From the NCBI GenBank assembly GCA_958299035.1, contig CATQJL010000112.1, forward strand, positions 49,062,941 through 49,126,940: a stretch of DNA of 64,000 bases. Reading direction: 5' to 3'. The DNA comes from Cylicocyclus nassatus (lineage: Eukaryota > Nematoda > Chromadorea > Rhabditida > Strongylidae). Position 1 is the first letter of the stretch. Every line of letters begins with the position of its first letter. The translations under genes were made by a program, and so were the position numbers. Shown piece by piece: positions 46,170-57,890 of this stretch. Below the pieces are notes generated by a model, which had not been told where the DNA came from, made no database searches, and saw only the letters and a list, made by a program, of their open reading frames with translations.

Positions 46170-46884
46170 GCTGATTCTTCACCCGTCATTTTTGTCTGCT
46201 TAAAGTTTGGCTAATTTTTGAAAATCCATTTTTAAGTTTTGAAAAGGGTTAAGTAAGGATCAAATAGAACAGTTCTCGGACTACAAGATGATGTTTTAGG
46301 TTCCACTAATCTGCTAATTTTCGCTTCAAAAAATTATTTCTTCGGAGGTCTCGATTTTTGGCAAAGTCATGAAACACGCAACTGCAGCAAAAACATGAAA
46401 ACTTCTGAAGTTTCTGCGAATCGCAACATGATTTTTATTGAATACGATTTATGCAACATACCCAGTTTGACTTGCTTTGAAAAAGCAGCTTTTGGGAATT
46501 TTCGGTGCTTTTACGTGGCAAACGTAATCAAAAAGCCGCGGTTTTTATCAAATAAATAATTATAACGGACTTGGTAAAAGTGACCCACGCAATGAATGGG
46601 TACAATGTAGCCAAAGCTTTGCTCTACATAATAGTTACCAGCGCCCCTCAAAAGTGTCAGGACAGAAAATTTTAAAATTCAGGAAAAGTTTGGCGTTACT
46701 GTTGAGCTGCTCAAAAAGCCATGGCGATAACATTGCAAAGACAGGGTAGATCAGAGAGCAAATGTAGCTGTAAGAAAGAGTATGAAAATCTCAATCAAAC
46801 GGTGCCTAGAACGTTTATGCACTGGTGTTCTGTGAGTCTTAGTGAGCGATGAAAAAAACCGACAAAACTTTCGGGACAACCTAA
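46170..46884. mobile_element. Right part of a mariner-type element
   Basis: It matches about 32945-33667 of the element at 32786-33667 and ends in AAACTTTCGGGACAACCTAA followed by TA. The left end falls in the gap. Confidence 0.8.
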
Positions 46885-47340
46885 TATGTCAAGTACTTGT
46901 CGTCAAATATGCTTATTTCTTCGAGGCTTTCTTCTAGTCATTGCATGCCCACATTCATTTCAGCACTAAGAGCATATTCGTTTCTCTCAACAGGTTCATA
47001 AAATTCTCGGAATAACTTTTAGTTGAATCTCAAATAAGAAAATAATACAAATAGATTTAATGCATTGTTCACTTGCTCTTTTGGTTGGTATTCCACATTT
47101 CTTAATTTGCTGTGTGAGATCGCGATAAATGCACCATTCTCTTAAGTTGCTGGATTACGCACAAGAGATAAATCTATTTTTGCTTTGCCCATGTATTGTG
47201 TGATGCCACGTCCTAGTTGTTCGACAATCTATATCAAAAATAATAAATTAATTAACAATGACAGTTGAAATTTTTAGAAATCATACACTCGACTTAACTT
47301 AAAATCCATCGTTTCTTTTTTAAGCTCATCTTTATGCGCC
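46885..47340. other. Unassigned AT-rich stretch
   Basis: No gene is supported. It may hold the 3' flank of the eroded locus that follows on the minus strand. Confidence 0.35.
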
Positions 47341-49500
47341 TTAAGCAAATGTTCGCCTCACAATATGTTCCTCTTTGAGCCTTTCAAAACTTTCCTTAGC
47401 TGCATTGCCGATCTCCAAAACTTCTTTGTATTTTTGTGCCATTCGTACACGTTTAGCCATTTTTGATGCTTGAAAATTATCGGCTTGAGACCTACAAAGC
47501 TTTAAAACGAGACATTTATGATAACATAACGATGCAAATGACATCACTATGTTTGCAATCAAGATTGCGAGATATATTGAGCGTGATGAAGGCACTTTTT
47601 GATTCAATACACAACTCGTTCACTAATATCTATTATATACAAAGATGTCCACTTTCTAATCCAATTATACTTCACATTGAAACAGCAACAGCTTTATTGG
47701 CTCTCTTTGAGCTTCTTTGAGTAATTCTTGGATTTCGACCCATAGCTGCATCGTTCTTAACCTACTCCACAAGAAAAAGCCTACTGATAAGGGCTGCAAG
47801 TAAGAGACTATTTAAGTGGCATCCGTAGCTGTACCATGCTGCTCCATTATCATGGTTATCGTCAGGACCAAAGACTGGCTCAAACGATATATTTGACACC
47901 TGAGGGATAGCTGCTTCAACAAAATCATTTAAGTCATATGGTATGTCCGTCACTGGTAACGTAATTTACAGCTCTATCATCAAATTGTCTGTTGTCACCC
48001 GTGCATCCACCACCGCCAGACCCACATAAAGTACTCCACCTTTCGGTATCTCTACCAGGTGGCCGGCTCTGGAACTTCAACAAAAGTGTGTATCGTCTCA
48101 CCTACTGCTTGATAGTGCATATTCAAACGGGTAGCGAGCACTATGGTTCTTAGCAGTGGCTGCATAAGCGTGAACTAAAATGCATATATAAATAACAAGT
48201 GTAAAGATGAATTATGAACAGCAGCTTAACTTACATCTTCTCTAGTAGAATCGTACGTTAGCAAAGCGCAGCCATCGCGATTTTTTCGGTCCAAAGTGCA
48301 AGTGTTGCTTTGGGGCTGTGTTTTGCAGCGGAATACCGATGACATTCTATCACAGTCGCTACATATGTCATCGACTCTTGCAAGTGCTCTAATGTTACTG
48401 ACATTCATGGACAGCGGCAAGATATAATGTGCGCCAAGATCATGAGTGGTATACGTCTCGCCATCGTTGCTAAATTTGCTTAAAGGCACTATGCGCAATA
48501 GATGTCCGACATCCTGCTCTTTTGTGATTGGATAGCAGACCTGAAAGCAACTCCTAATATCTCAATCTCTTTCTATTAGATGTATGCTTGCCTCTACTTC
48601 CATCAAGTGTTTGTTCATTGAGATCACTGTAGCTATCAAGGTGTTGCCAGCGGCAAAATATCTATTTTTTAACTGGATGCGTTGAAACGCTTCTCGCCCA
48701 TAAGTCTTGAGATAGCTGATAACAGATTATTGTCATCACGATGACAAATAATTTGATCTGCAACGCGCCCACGACTAAACAAGTCATCTAGTGCGTTTTG
48801 TACTGCAAAGACCAGCTGCGTTCTGACAAGCGCAAAGACGGACTCAGAGCGATTCTTGAAGAGAGAGGTGTTGGATTTATAAAGATGAGAAAAATGATTC
48901 CACAGTTCCTTTTTACTTGTTGATTTGTACTTCCAATATCTTTGCCAAATTATCAAGTTTCTTGTAAATTGCTATGAGCCCCATGTCCAGGTGCTGAAAC
49001 GGCAAATTTGCTTTCGCAAGCCAATTACTCAGAGTACTCACCTGCTGTTGCTCGCGTTCTACAAATCTACGCATCAGGCTTTTCACTCCATCATATACAA
49101 ATTTTCCGATTCCAATTCCTATTCCAAAAGCAATGTGCTCAAGTCCGCCAAAAAATGTTACTTGGGCCGTGCTGCATTCGAGGAATTCAGCAGTGAAAGT
49201 GGAGGATTGTACTAATAAAACTGACTTGTAATGTGGCGTGATACTCCCATATCTTCCCAATACTTGCTCATTTCTTCCATATGTTCTTTCAAGGTTTGTT
49301 CCTTTTATGCAGCGAACACCTTTTTATTGACAAACTTATCATTATCAAAATCTCGGTATTACCAATAGCGACGTGCCTTTGCGCGCAAAGCTCGATCTAG
49401 TGTATTGTTATCTTTTAGAGTCTCTTCAACTTTTTTCAATATATGATCAAACATATCTTCGTTTGTGTAGCTTCCATAATCTAAATTTTACCATTCGTTC
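47341..49500 (-). pseudogene. Eroded spliced locus, membrane-glycoprotein-like, unknown
   Basis: Several minus-strand open segments follow in order: about 49490-49370, 49260-48913, 48956-48669, 48498-48226, 47953-47762 and 47607-47341. A GC-AG intron at 48541-48591 (51 bp, acceptor GCTTTCAG) and a GT-AG intron at 48175-48234 (60 bp, GTAAGT to TTTTAG) join frames sensibly. Other joins need frame changes, so the locus looks decayed, unless more introns exist. Visible features: a glycine/isoleucine-rich helix-like stretch near 49130, a cysteine-rich region at 48380-48270, and a hydrophobic probable membrane span near 47575-47520 followed by a basic tail. That order resembles viral or retroelement envelope proteins, but no family is recognised and a host membrane protein is possible. 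Confidence 0.4.
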
Positions 49501-50479
49501 TTGAACAGTCCAACTCAAGGTAATCACTCGAAAATTCAAGCCAATGTCAGGTATTCATAAAAAAGTCAAAATAAATTTTTAAATAATCTATGTACTAATG
49601 TACGTAGCAGCACGATCCCACATTCCTCCTCACGCTTTGTTGCAAATCCAATCACTTCACCATGAACTAAAAAATTCTTTGATTTAATTCGGACAGACGC
49701 GGCAACCTTGTGGTCAAGCATCCATCTTCGTCAAAAAAATTCGGCATGTGTGTTTTCGAAGAGAAGCACAAATGCAGCGATGATGGCAGGATCAAAGCAG
49801 AGCATCACCGGTATAAGTAACTTCATCATGTAATCGGGAAGACTAACATTACGTCAACGGTTATCAACGGCATACTCAAGATAGTAAAACGAAACGAAAG
49901 CACGTCTACAAAAGTCTATAGTATCACATCAAGAGGCTCGACTGTGCCGCATGCACATGCACATGTGATAAGCCCACTGTGAATTGACTGTGAATTTGAG
50001 CCTACTTCATGATCACCGAAAGGGAAAGTTGCGCTTTGCATCTGACAGTGAAATTTCATCGAATTAATTATCAAGAAAAATCAATGTCTTTTTTATAACT
50101 CAAGTTTTTGAAAAGCTGCAGCGCTCAAATTTTGATGGCACAAACAGTGTAAGAATCTAACACAACCCAAAAAGTTTCGGCATTATTGGCCGAGTCTGAG
50201 GCCCTTTGTGAACCTCGAGCAAAACGTCGCATATGGAGTAAAGATGGCGAAAAGCCATGCGTATACTAATGTTCAGTCCTTGTTGGCCTTCCAGCCTATG
50301 ATTTCGCTGAGATTTCATGATGTTGTCAGCGGTAGATAAACTGGTCTTATCGCTGACAAAGATGAACAAAATTTCCTCAAATGCCATATGGCTTTTCTCG
50401 ACCGTTTGTCATGTACTTGGAAAATATCAGACTCCAAGCTTTATTCTGAAGCGAATAAGCAAATTTGAATTTTAGGTAA
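49501..50479. other. Unassigned stretch
   Basis: No gene is supported. A 76-codon minus frame (50387-50157) has no recognised domain. Confidence 0.35.
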
Positions 50480-50484
50480 GGCAA

Positions 50485-50555
50485 GCGGGTATATACCCGC
50501 TTTAGGTAATTAGAGCGGGCATACGCGCTCTCGGCGGGCATATTCCCGCTTTTTC
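50485..50555. repeat. Cluster of GCGGG palindromic words
   Basis: AGCGGGTATATACCCGCT (near 50486-50503) is a perfect palindrome. It is followed by AGCGGGCATACGCGCTC and GGCGGGCATATTCCCGCT, imperfect versions of the same shape. Confidence 0.7.
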
Positions 50556-52910
50556 TTTCCCAAGTTTGGGGTACCTTCCCTTAGCGGAAGTTACCCTGGG
50601 CAGTGCGGTCCTCCACAAAGGACCGTGCGGCCCAGTATTTTTGCATGTTTCGCGGAAAGTTCGAGAGAACTCGTCCACTGGGCCGCAACCTATCCATGGA
50701 AAGACCGGGATAGTTCTCCGAGCGTCGTCCAAAAATTGGCCAAAATTATTTCAAATTTCTGCAATCGGACCGCAAGAAATCAGCGAACCATATTTCCGGT
50801 GTCCGCTTGCTCAAACTTCGCATGGCCGCCTGCCCCGGCGATTATCTGAGCATAGGCGCAATAGTGCGAGAATTTTCACACCCCTGAACCGAGACCAAGA
50901 TGACCACCCACTTCACCAAGAGCCGAGGAAATCAACAGTGAGGTAAGGTTAGGCAAAGGACATAATCGTATGGGGATAGTGTGTGTTGGAAAGGAGGAAG
51001 ATATTTACATGCATTCACGAACTTCCAGAAGGAGAAAAATACTAGCTTTTTAGCTGCACAGCAACGCCAGCGAAAAAGTTTCGTGGTACAATGTTCCCCT
51101 GGTTTCAGAGTAAATGGTTTGAATAAAGTAAAATAATAAAATTCATAAATTTGATGAATACATGGTACAAGGAAGTGGTGAACAAGGAAATGGTGACCTT
51201 CGAAACCGCCTCGTTCTCCGCTTTCAGAAAATAAATAACATGTCTGAGATCCATCTAAAAAAGTGCCTGTGTGAAGGGTGTGCCTAGTGATTTCTGGAGA
51301 TTTTCGAGTTTTTAACATACAAAATTTCATAGCTTTTGTTGATGAACATCTTGTAGGCCTAGATGGTCACCACTAAAACCGTCTCCTCCTCTGGTTTCGG
51401 AAAATATATAGTTTGCTTGGGGTCCGTTGAAAAAAGTGACGGGTGACGGGTGGGTGAGACTCTTGTAATGGAAGTTCACGAGTAGACGTTCTTTCACAAG
51501 GCGGCGTATCAGGATCATCCAAAGGCATGCCGCTTGTCCTCCAAGCGCCCTTGGGAAGCAATATTCTCTTCGCGCCTACCTTGCGCTTATGCGCACTCGT
51601 CTTTCATATTTCTGTAAATAGTTCCCCTCCGGACAATCGCCTTTTTCTCCTAGCAATCAAAAAGCTCACTGCATGAACGATGATATTTTAATGAAATAAA
51701 ATAATAAAAGTAAACTGACAATGGTGACTCTTGCTAAAAAAAGTCACTTAGTCAAATGGCGCTGCTTTTATATCTGTGGAGCGTTTCTCCAAGGGATTTA
51801 TGGGCATTTTCGATTTATCAATGAAAATCTAGTCCAGAAAGCAAAGGATTGTAGACGACGGCATAGCCGGAAACCACTCGAAAACGTACAGATGACGTCA
51901 GACTAAATGTAGGATGCTTAACAAGTGTTTGACTGAGTCTGCATTTTTCTGTGGAATTTATTTTGCAGCTCAAAATGCATGAAATCTGGCGGTAAAAGAA
52001 GCTCGAAACTTTTTTTTCTTTGAAGGAAGCTTCGCAGAAGCTTGACGTTTAAGAGAGAGATCAGTTAAAAAATTTTTGCCAACAACTGCTGTTATACCGG
52101 TCCTGCTAAATTAAATCCTGTTTAGAGCGTCGGCTTCCATAAGGACAAAAGTTTAGGTACAGCGGACCTAATGAACTGCCAAAAAATGTTGTACAATGTT
52201 TTTTGAAGTTATATATCTCCAAAAATATGTTCACGACTTAGCTCCGCTGGTAAGAAAACATGATCATCGTTTTCTTCTTTTATCCGTCATATCTCAGTAG
52301 CCACAGCGGAATGTATTTGCCTATTACTCAGCTTGTTTTCATACTTTTTGTTTATTACTGAGAAATCTCTGATGCGGTGACCTTCCCGAATACAAAAACA
52401 ACAACTTTTCTAATCCACCTCGACTGAGGAGACCGAGTGTTTTACCTCTATTCGTACAAGGGACAAGCTGGTTAAAATCATTAACGAACTCTAGACAGTA
52501 GTTAGTTATAATCATATAAAAATGCAGACAGCGATCAGTCTCTATCGACTTTGCTGATTTTCCAAAAGCAGCAGAAATACGGATTTTGATAACTTGGTTG
52601 GACGGGTTGACAACTTGGTTTCGAAGCTGGATGGTACATCTGTAATAAATCTAAAAATCACAGATATCAAGAAGCTGTCGCACATTTGTGTTTTGTAGCC
52701 TTTTTTCGAAAATTTTTGGACTTTTTGCTTGAAATAATGTGATCCGGAAGTGCAGAAAACCATCTGGATGTTCGACAGATGATGAGTTAAACGTCATAAA
52801 ATTCGTTTCTTTCCTAATTTACGATAATGCATCCAAACTTACCTGACCATCCGGTATGCGACTGCAGTGTTCTGCGTAGTTCTGGCCTATAGTGCTTATA
52901 GTGCCTATTT
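50556..52910. other. Unassigned stretch with a GC-richer block and a diverged tandem repeat
   Basis: A plus frame at 50566-50946 (126 codons) lies in a GC-richer block with no recognised domain. 'gcggcccagt' near 50628 and 'actgggccgc' near 50676 are inverted. Segments at about 51188-51260 and 51365-51440 resemble each other (both hold a 'gtttcggaaaatatatagt'-like block and a 'gatcc'/'gtccgttgaaaaaagtg'-like block), suggesting an old tandem duplication. No gene is called. Confidence 0.4.
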
Positions 52911-53094
52911 TACAAGGGAAGGAAGGTGGGTCGAAGTGGGCTTTTAGAATGGGGTGGGTATCATCTTGTAGGTCTTCGAACGCTGATTTCAAATCGCCTT
53001 CCTTATCTGCGGCGCGATTATGGGCGAGGAGTTATGAGGGCTTTTAGGGGGCGGAAGTCGATACAAGTACAATCAAGGACAGCAAACTGCTGTG

Positions 53095-53166
53095 TGCCGT
53101 CTGGTGTAGTGGTTAGTGTGGTGATCTTGCAGGTAGAAGCTCCCAGGTTCGAATCTCCTGCTATGG
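53095..53166 (+). repeat. tRNA-derived unit, left arm
   Basis: Box A TGGTGTAGTGG (53102-53112) and box B GGTTCGAATCT (53147-53157) are spaced as in a tRNA. The acceptor stem does not close, so this is a tRNA-derived repeat rather than a functional tRNA. Confidence 0.6.
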
Positions 53167-53706
53167 TTTTTCCTTTGCTGGTCTACAAAAAATTTGTATG
53201 AGCGCGCGTATCGTCTGTACGTCACCTCTTCCTTCTTTTAACTGCTAATCTCTTCGAAAAAGTTTAATTCTACTATGTTTTTAAACGTCTATGTGCACTG
53301 ATGAAAGGAGAGGACAAAATGTGCAAAACATAGGCATTTTTCGCAATGAGAGCAATCAATGAAGACTACTTCTTAACAATCCGAATGGTCGCAGTCTCCT
53401 ATCAAATTGAAAGGGAAGCGGTACTGTGCAGGCGTTTCAAAATCTCTTGGATGTGCATCAAGGTAGCCGCTGGCGTATCAGGAATAAGCTCGTTGCCGAA
53501 TATGTTGAGAACATTTGTGACCTCTTACGTTCAGGGTGTTACGTGACAAATTGATTCTTTTGACATTTCTACCTCCACTTCAAATCACTTGCAAAGACCT
53601 TCGGAGAGAGCAGTTGTTGCCTCGAGATTTTGATAAAAGAAATAGAGGGTGGTGTGTGGACGCTGCCCGTGCTCAAACAAATTTTTTGTAAACCAACAAA
53701 ACGGAA

Positions 53707-53780
53707 ACCACAGCATGAGATTGCACTTGGGAGCCTCTACCTGCAAGACCATCACACTAACCACTACACCAGACGGCACA
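53707..53780 (-). repeat. tRNA-derived unit, right arm
   Basis: Inverted copy of 53095-53166. Box A is intact (53771-53761) but box B is mutated (AAGTGCAATCT). Confidence 0.6.
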
Positions 53781-54079
53781 CAACGGTGTGCACTCCTTGA
53801 TTGTACTTGTATCGACTTCCCCCCCCCCCCCCCCAAAAAAAACCATCATAACTCCTCGCCCAAAAACGAGCCGCAGATAAGGAAGGCAGATTTGCAGCGT
53901 TCGAAGCCCTACAAGATGATACCCACCTCATTCTGAAAGGTCACTTTGACTCATCTTCCTTTCCTTGTTAGCACACGCTAAAACTTTATAGTTTTGGTCT
54001 TACTGCAGTCCAATGATATAAAAATGGAAGGCAAAGTGAAATTTTATTTTAAACATTGTTATCAATTGCAGGTTATGAG

Positions 54080-54590
54080 TACACGGTAAGGAATGGTAAT
54101 CATTACTACATAGAATCTGGAAGCCATTTTCCTTGGCTTGCATCGCTCTCCTTCTCCAGAGCGCAATTGCACTGCCGTCATATATTCCTGGTTACAGCAC
54201 GTTTCACAGATGTAGGATGGGTTTTTGAAAAAGATGTTCTTATTCTTACAGCTTTTTTGCGGCACCATTCAAACACAATGATGCTATTGGACAATCTAAT
54301 TTGTGCGTTGAGGTAAGACAGCCTTCATTCGCGTGGTTTCTCTCGTGTAAACTTTATATACTGCGACTGGTAATTAAGAATTTTGAAGGTCCCTCACTTC
54401 ATCACTTCGGACTGTGTAGAGGTAGCAAAACAGTAATCATCGATAAAATGGCAGTACGTTAGCCATGCGGGCTAATACCTACCAGTTCTTCGATTTATGC
54501 TCATGAAGCAAATAGCGAGTACTGGCGTTAGCCTATGACCCATTGCTAATCACGCATCTGGTAGTAGTAGGTTCCGGACCTGTTTTGGTC
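54080..54590 (-). pseudogene. PLE reverse transcriptase fragment
   Basis: Nucleotides align with about 43900-44400 of the main PLE in the same orientation: 'ttgtgcgttgaggtaagaca' against 'ttgtgcgttgaggtagggga', 'cggactgtgtagaggt' against 'cggactgtgtggaggt', and the segment covering the catalytic YIDD region. Many indels and stops are present, so it is a dead fragment without ends. Confidence 0.8.
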
Positions 54591-55905
54591 TAATTCGAAC
54601 CCGTTTGCAGAAGAGTTGTATGTTGGTTGCTGGTTGCTGTATCGACAGACGAAAAAAATTGATGAAATTTTTATTCATGGAAGTTCGCATATAGATTGCA
54701 ATGCGAACTCGTTGACAGTTGCAGCTGATAAGTCTTTAGCTTCGATCAACTACTAAAGACCAAAGTTAAGATTGTTCAAATTAGAACAAAAGCATGGAAA
54801 AATGAACAATTATGATTGAGAATATTTAGTTGAAAAAGTAATTTCTGATTCTTTGGCTGAAACGTAAGCTAGGTGATACAGCCGCAATACCCAAACTCAC
54901 GGATGCCGTTGGTATCTCAACACGATATAGCAAGTTGCCATGCTGGCACTTTCTTCTCCTATGAGAACACACCATTTTCTGCGCTGACCTGCCGGCAGCT
55001 ATCACCCCACGAATTTCGACGAAATTCCGGCGGACTGTCTATACATTACAGTGCGAAAATCAGCACTTAAACTGATTTTCGCTACTATGCATGGAGTAGT
55101 AGATTATTTTTTTGTAATAAAGAATGGAAAGGTTTTGCACATTTTGAAAAAGCGGACTGAGGCGATTGACTGCGATGGGCGTGAAAGAAAAGGTTTGCGA
55201 ACAAGCGTGTTTTCACAGAAGTAAGTATCGTTTCTCCTTGAGGAGTGTTTTTGAAGGGAAGCGGCTAGAAGCGGCTATTGCGTGCGAGAGGTTATAGTTT
55301 TGCGAGGTGACACTGTCGTTAAGTTAATAACAGCCCCCCCCCCCCTCTTTTGCAATCTTGAACTCGGCGGATATGACTCATCTTTTTGTTATAGCTTACC
55401 GGCGTTCCTACTTCGGCTTCACTGCATGTCAGACTCAGTTTTGTAGGGCTGTTCAGCTTGGCCTCTGTTGTATCGCATTCATCATAACTTGGAATGATTT
55501 ACTCATTATAGGAACGACGCTCTCGTGCGGTTGCTGACAGTCCCTTCTTTTTCTTCTTCTCCCTTCCCCCCTCTCCTCCTTTCTCTCCCTCCTCTTCCCA
55601 ATTAAATTGTGGCTATGATTGATTCCGAGTGTGTTCCATCCCGACCGTTCTGCCAGCGCTAATGATTTAACGATTTTGAACGTACTGTCTGAATGGGTAG
55701 TTTTTTCATTGCAATGAATGGTGATGTTGGTGTTGCTCTTGATTCGTCCCTTCCTCCCTTCGCATGTGAGTTTTTTAGTGGCTGGGATCGATTTCAGACT
55801 GTTATTTAGTGGTCGAGAAAATAGTTACAGATTCACCAAAGTTACAAAATCACGAAAGAAATAGAAATTGCACTTCATATTGAAACCCATTCAATATAAT
55901 AGTGC

Positions 55906-56771
55906 CAGGGCCCGGCACCGATGGTTTGGGGTCAAACTGGACTTCGTTTTTGGAGTTAGAAGCAACGGGGACATCGTTTTTATGAGGTCCTGGAGGAAGC
56001 GCCAAAAACACGACGAACATGTCAGGTTTTACGAGTTGAACGTGTTCTTTCGCAAGCGCGCGAATTTCAAATGCAAGACTCAAACGAAGAAATGGCTTGT
56101 TTACAGCGCGCAAACAATCACATGGCTCCGAATTTGGGCTATGAGTATACAATATTACTCCAAACTATGTTATGTAAAAAGTTCCCAAAACTTATGTGTC
56201 TGAATACCCGTTCCGGATTTGTTGGTTTCTAGACCAACCACCGAACCAACTGGGTTGGTTCGGAGCATAAATTTCGGAGAGTTCACATAAGTTTTGGGCC
56301 TTTTTGATTTGGACGATTAAAACGCTCAAAAATCTATTATATAGTGAAGAGAGCGAATCAAACTATTGCCTCTACTCTTCTTTTGAGCCAAAAGTAGTAC
56401 AAATTTATACGCCTTGATAGATATTGCGCTCCAATCACACGCGGTGTCCTTCGAACTATGTGGCGAAAAACGCAGTGCCAGATTGTTGAGGCCACAGATT
56501 TGGTTGGCCTAGGAGGTTCTCGACATTCTGAGCGCTAAAATGGTACACTAGCCAATGACATAGCCTTTAATCTATTCGAAATGTTTTCTTTTTGCTTTTT
56601 TTGTTGTATTAGTTACCTCAAAATGCGCTTTTTTCGCTTTTTTAATGTTATTTTGACTAATTAAGGGTTTCCCTACTGATTTTTACGTCAAGAGGGACTT
56701 CGTAAATTTTCGCGAAGTCATGGGGGACTTCGTTTCCGGAAACGCTTCAAACCGACGCGTGCCGGGCCCTG
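55906..56771. mobile_element. hAT-type non-autonomous element, 866 bp
   Basis: The ends CAGGGCCCGGCAC and GTGCCGGGCCCTG are exact inverses. Eight-base flanks AATAGTGC (55898-55905) and AACAGTGC (56772-56779) are a target duplication with one change. The left arm lacks it at the matching point (near 10645). An older relative lies at 909-1768. No transposase. Confidence 0.85.
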
Positions 56772-56984
56772 AACAGTGCTTTTTGAAAGGAGGTGGGAGA
56801 AGGTTTGCTATTATTGCAACTATGGAACAGTGTACGTAAGTCGCAGTGATGGCGGACCCATAGAGTTTTTGGCGGGGGGGGGGGGGAGGGGAGCGAAGAC
56901 CCACCAGAAACACTCCCGCAATGAAAACTGTACCCTTTCAAATTTTTTTCCCTTAAAAGTTTGCGGCAAAAGCGCTAAGTTATA

Positions 56985-57145
56985 GGCTGTACCAACCAGC
57001 ATTGGTTCCGCGCTGGTATGCCTTGCGAGAATGCACGGTCGCATGCGACGTGCTCTCCCTCGTAAGAGAGTTCGCACGCATCACCCGCATCGTCGCAAGC
57101 TGCTGCAGGTGCGACGTCGCATAACCAATGCTGGCTGGTACAGCC
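56985..57145. mobile_element. 161-bp MITE with GGCTGTACCA ends
   Basis: The ends GGCTGTACCAACCAGCATTGG and its near-exact inverse are flanked by TA (56983-56984, 57146-57147). The interior is rich in 'gcgacg' and 'gcatgc' words. Confidence 0.75.
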
Positions 57146-57627
57146 TATGCATTATCAAATTACTGGTTGTAAGCGGCGCGTAGGGTAAATCTTATAGATC
57201 TTTAACGGCTCGAAAGGCACTGATTTTTTAAAGATTCGGTTGATTGGCGTGCATAGGGCAGACTCAATACGCAGTGGATGGAAGGCGGATTAATGGCAGT
57301 TTCTTCTCAAAATATTCGGTTGTTACATTGGTATATAAGCGACCCATGTTCGTCCTTTTTCATAAAAACGGTTTGTAGGCTGCCCTTAGGGTTATTTTTC
57401 TTCAAAATATCGGTTTGTAGGGGTTCGCTGAGGCATTGCGGCCCACGAAGGATCTTTTTCAATATGTGGGCGTAGGCACTTTCTTGATATCGGTTTATGG
57501 GGGATTGTAGGGTAACTACAACTGCAAATTCTATAAGTCTATAAGCGGTATATAGGGCAGTTATATCCTGTTAAAGGATAATATCTAGGTAAGCGGCCTC
57601 GTAGGTCAGCTTTTCTTATATTATTGG

Positions 57628-57821
57628 TGTTGTGTTCGTGAACAGCTTCAGCGGAGACTCTTTATCTGCCTTCCAGTGACAAGCAGTAAAACTGAACGTC
57701 TCTACGAATTAGGCTGCTATTTATAGCTTACTTATTTACATAAACAGATCATAATGGAAAACATGAGATTATTCTATCAACTCATTTCTACTTAGCAGCC
57801 TTCACTATTACAGTCACAACA
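57628..57821 (-). repeat. LTR (3' LTR of the minus-strand element)
   Basis: 194 bp, begins TGTTGTG and ends CACAACA. Apparently identical to 60068-60261. The 5-bp duplication ATTGG lies outside at 57623-57627. Confidence 0.95.
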
Positions 57822-57836
57822 CCTCCCCCAGTAGGG
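57822..57836 (-). other. Polypurine tract
   Basis: On the minus strand the bases next to the 3' LTR read CTACTGGGGGAGG, a purine-rich plus-strand primer as expected at this place. Confidence 0.7.
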
Positions 57837-57890
57837 TAGTTACAACTCAAACTAGCCTACTACATTGGTAAGTACAATATACATCAACAA

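Larger units (their letters stand above)
52911..53974. mobile_element. Foldback element, family C, with tRNA-derived sequence in both arms
   Basis: About 330-bp arms are inverted. 'ggtgggtatcatcttgtagg' near 52953 pairs with 'acaagatgatacccacctca' near 53911. 'gaagtcgatacaagtacaat' near 53054 pairs with 'attgtacttgtatcgacttc' near 53800. Each arm ends inward in a tRNA-like unit. A 400-bp centre has short frames only. Confidence 0.75.

Noticed and set aside
45184..46203. 339-codon plus-strand frame containing RT motifs
   Set aside because: Most of it crosses the N gap, and its front is an inverted PLE piece ending in an adaptor.
50566..50946. 126-codon frame as a gene
   Set aside because: No recognised domain, no splice or start support, and both strands are open in this GC-richer block.
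53095..53166. Functional tRNA gene
   Set aside because: A and B boxes fit, but no acceptor stem closes and an inverted copy lies in the other arm of a foldback element.
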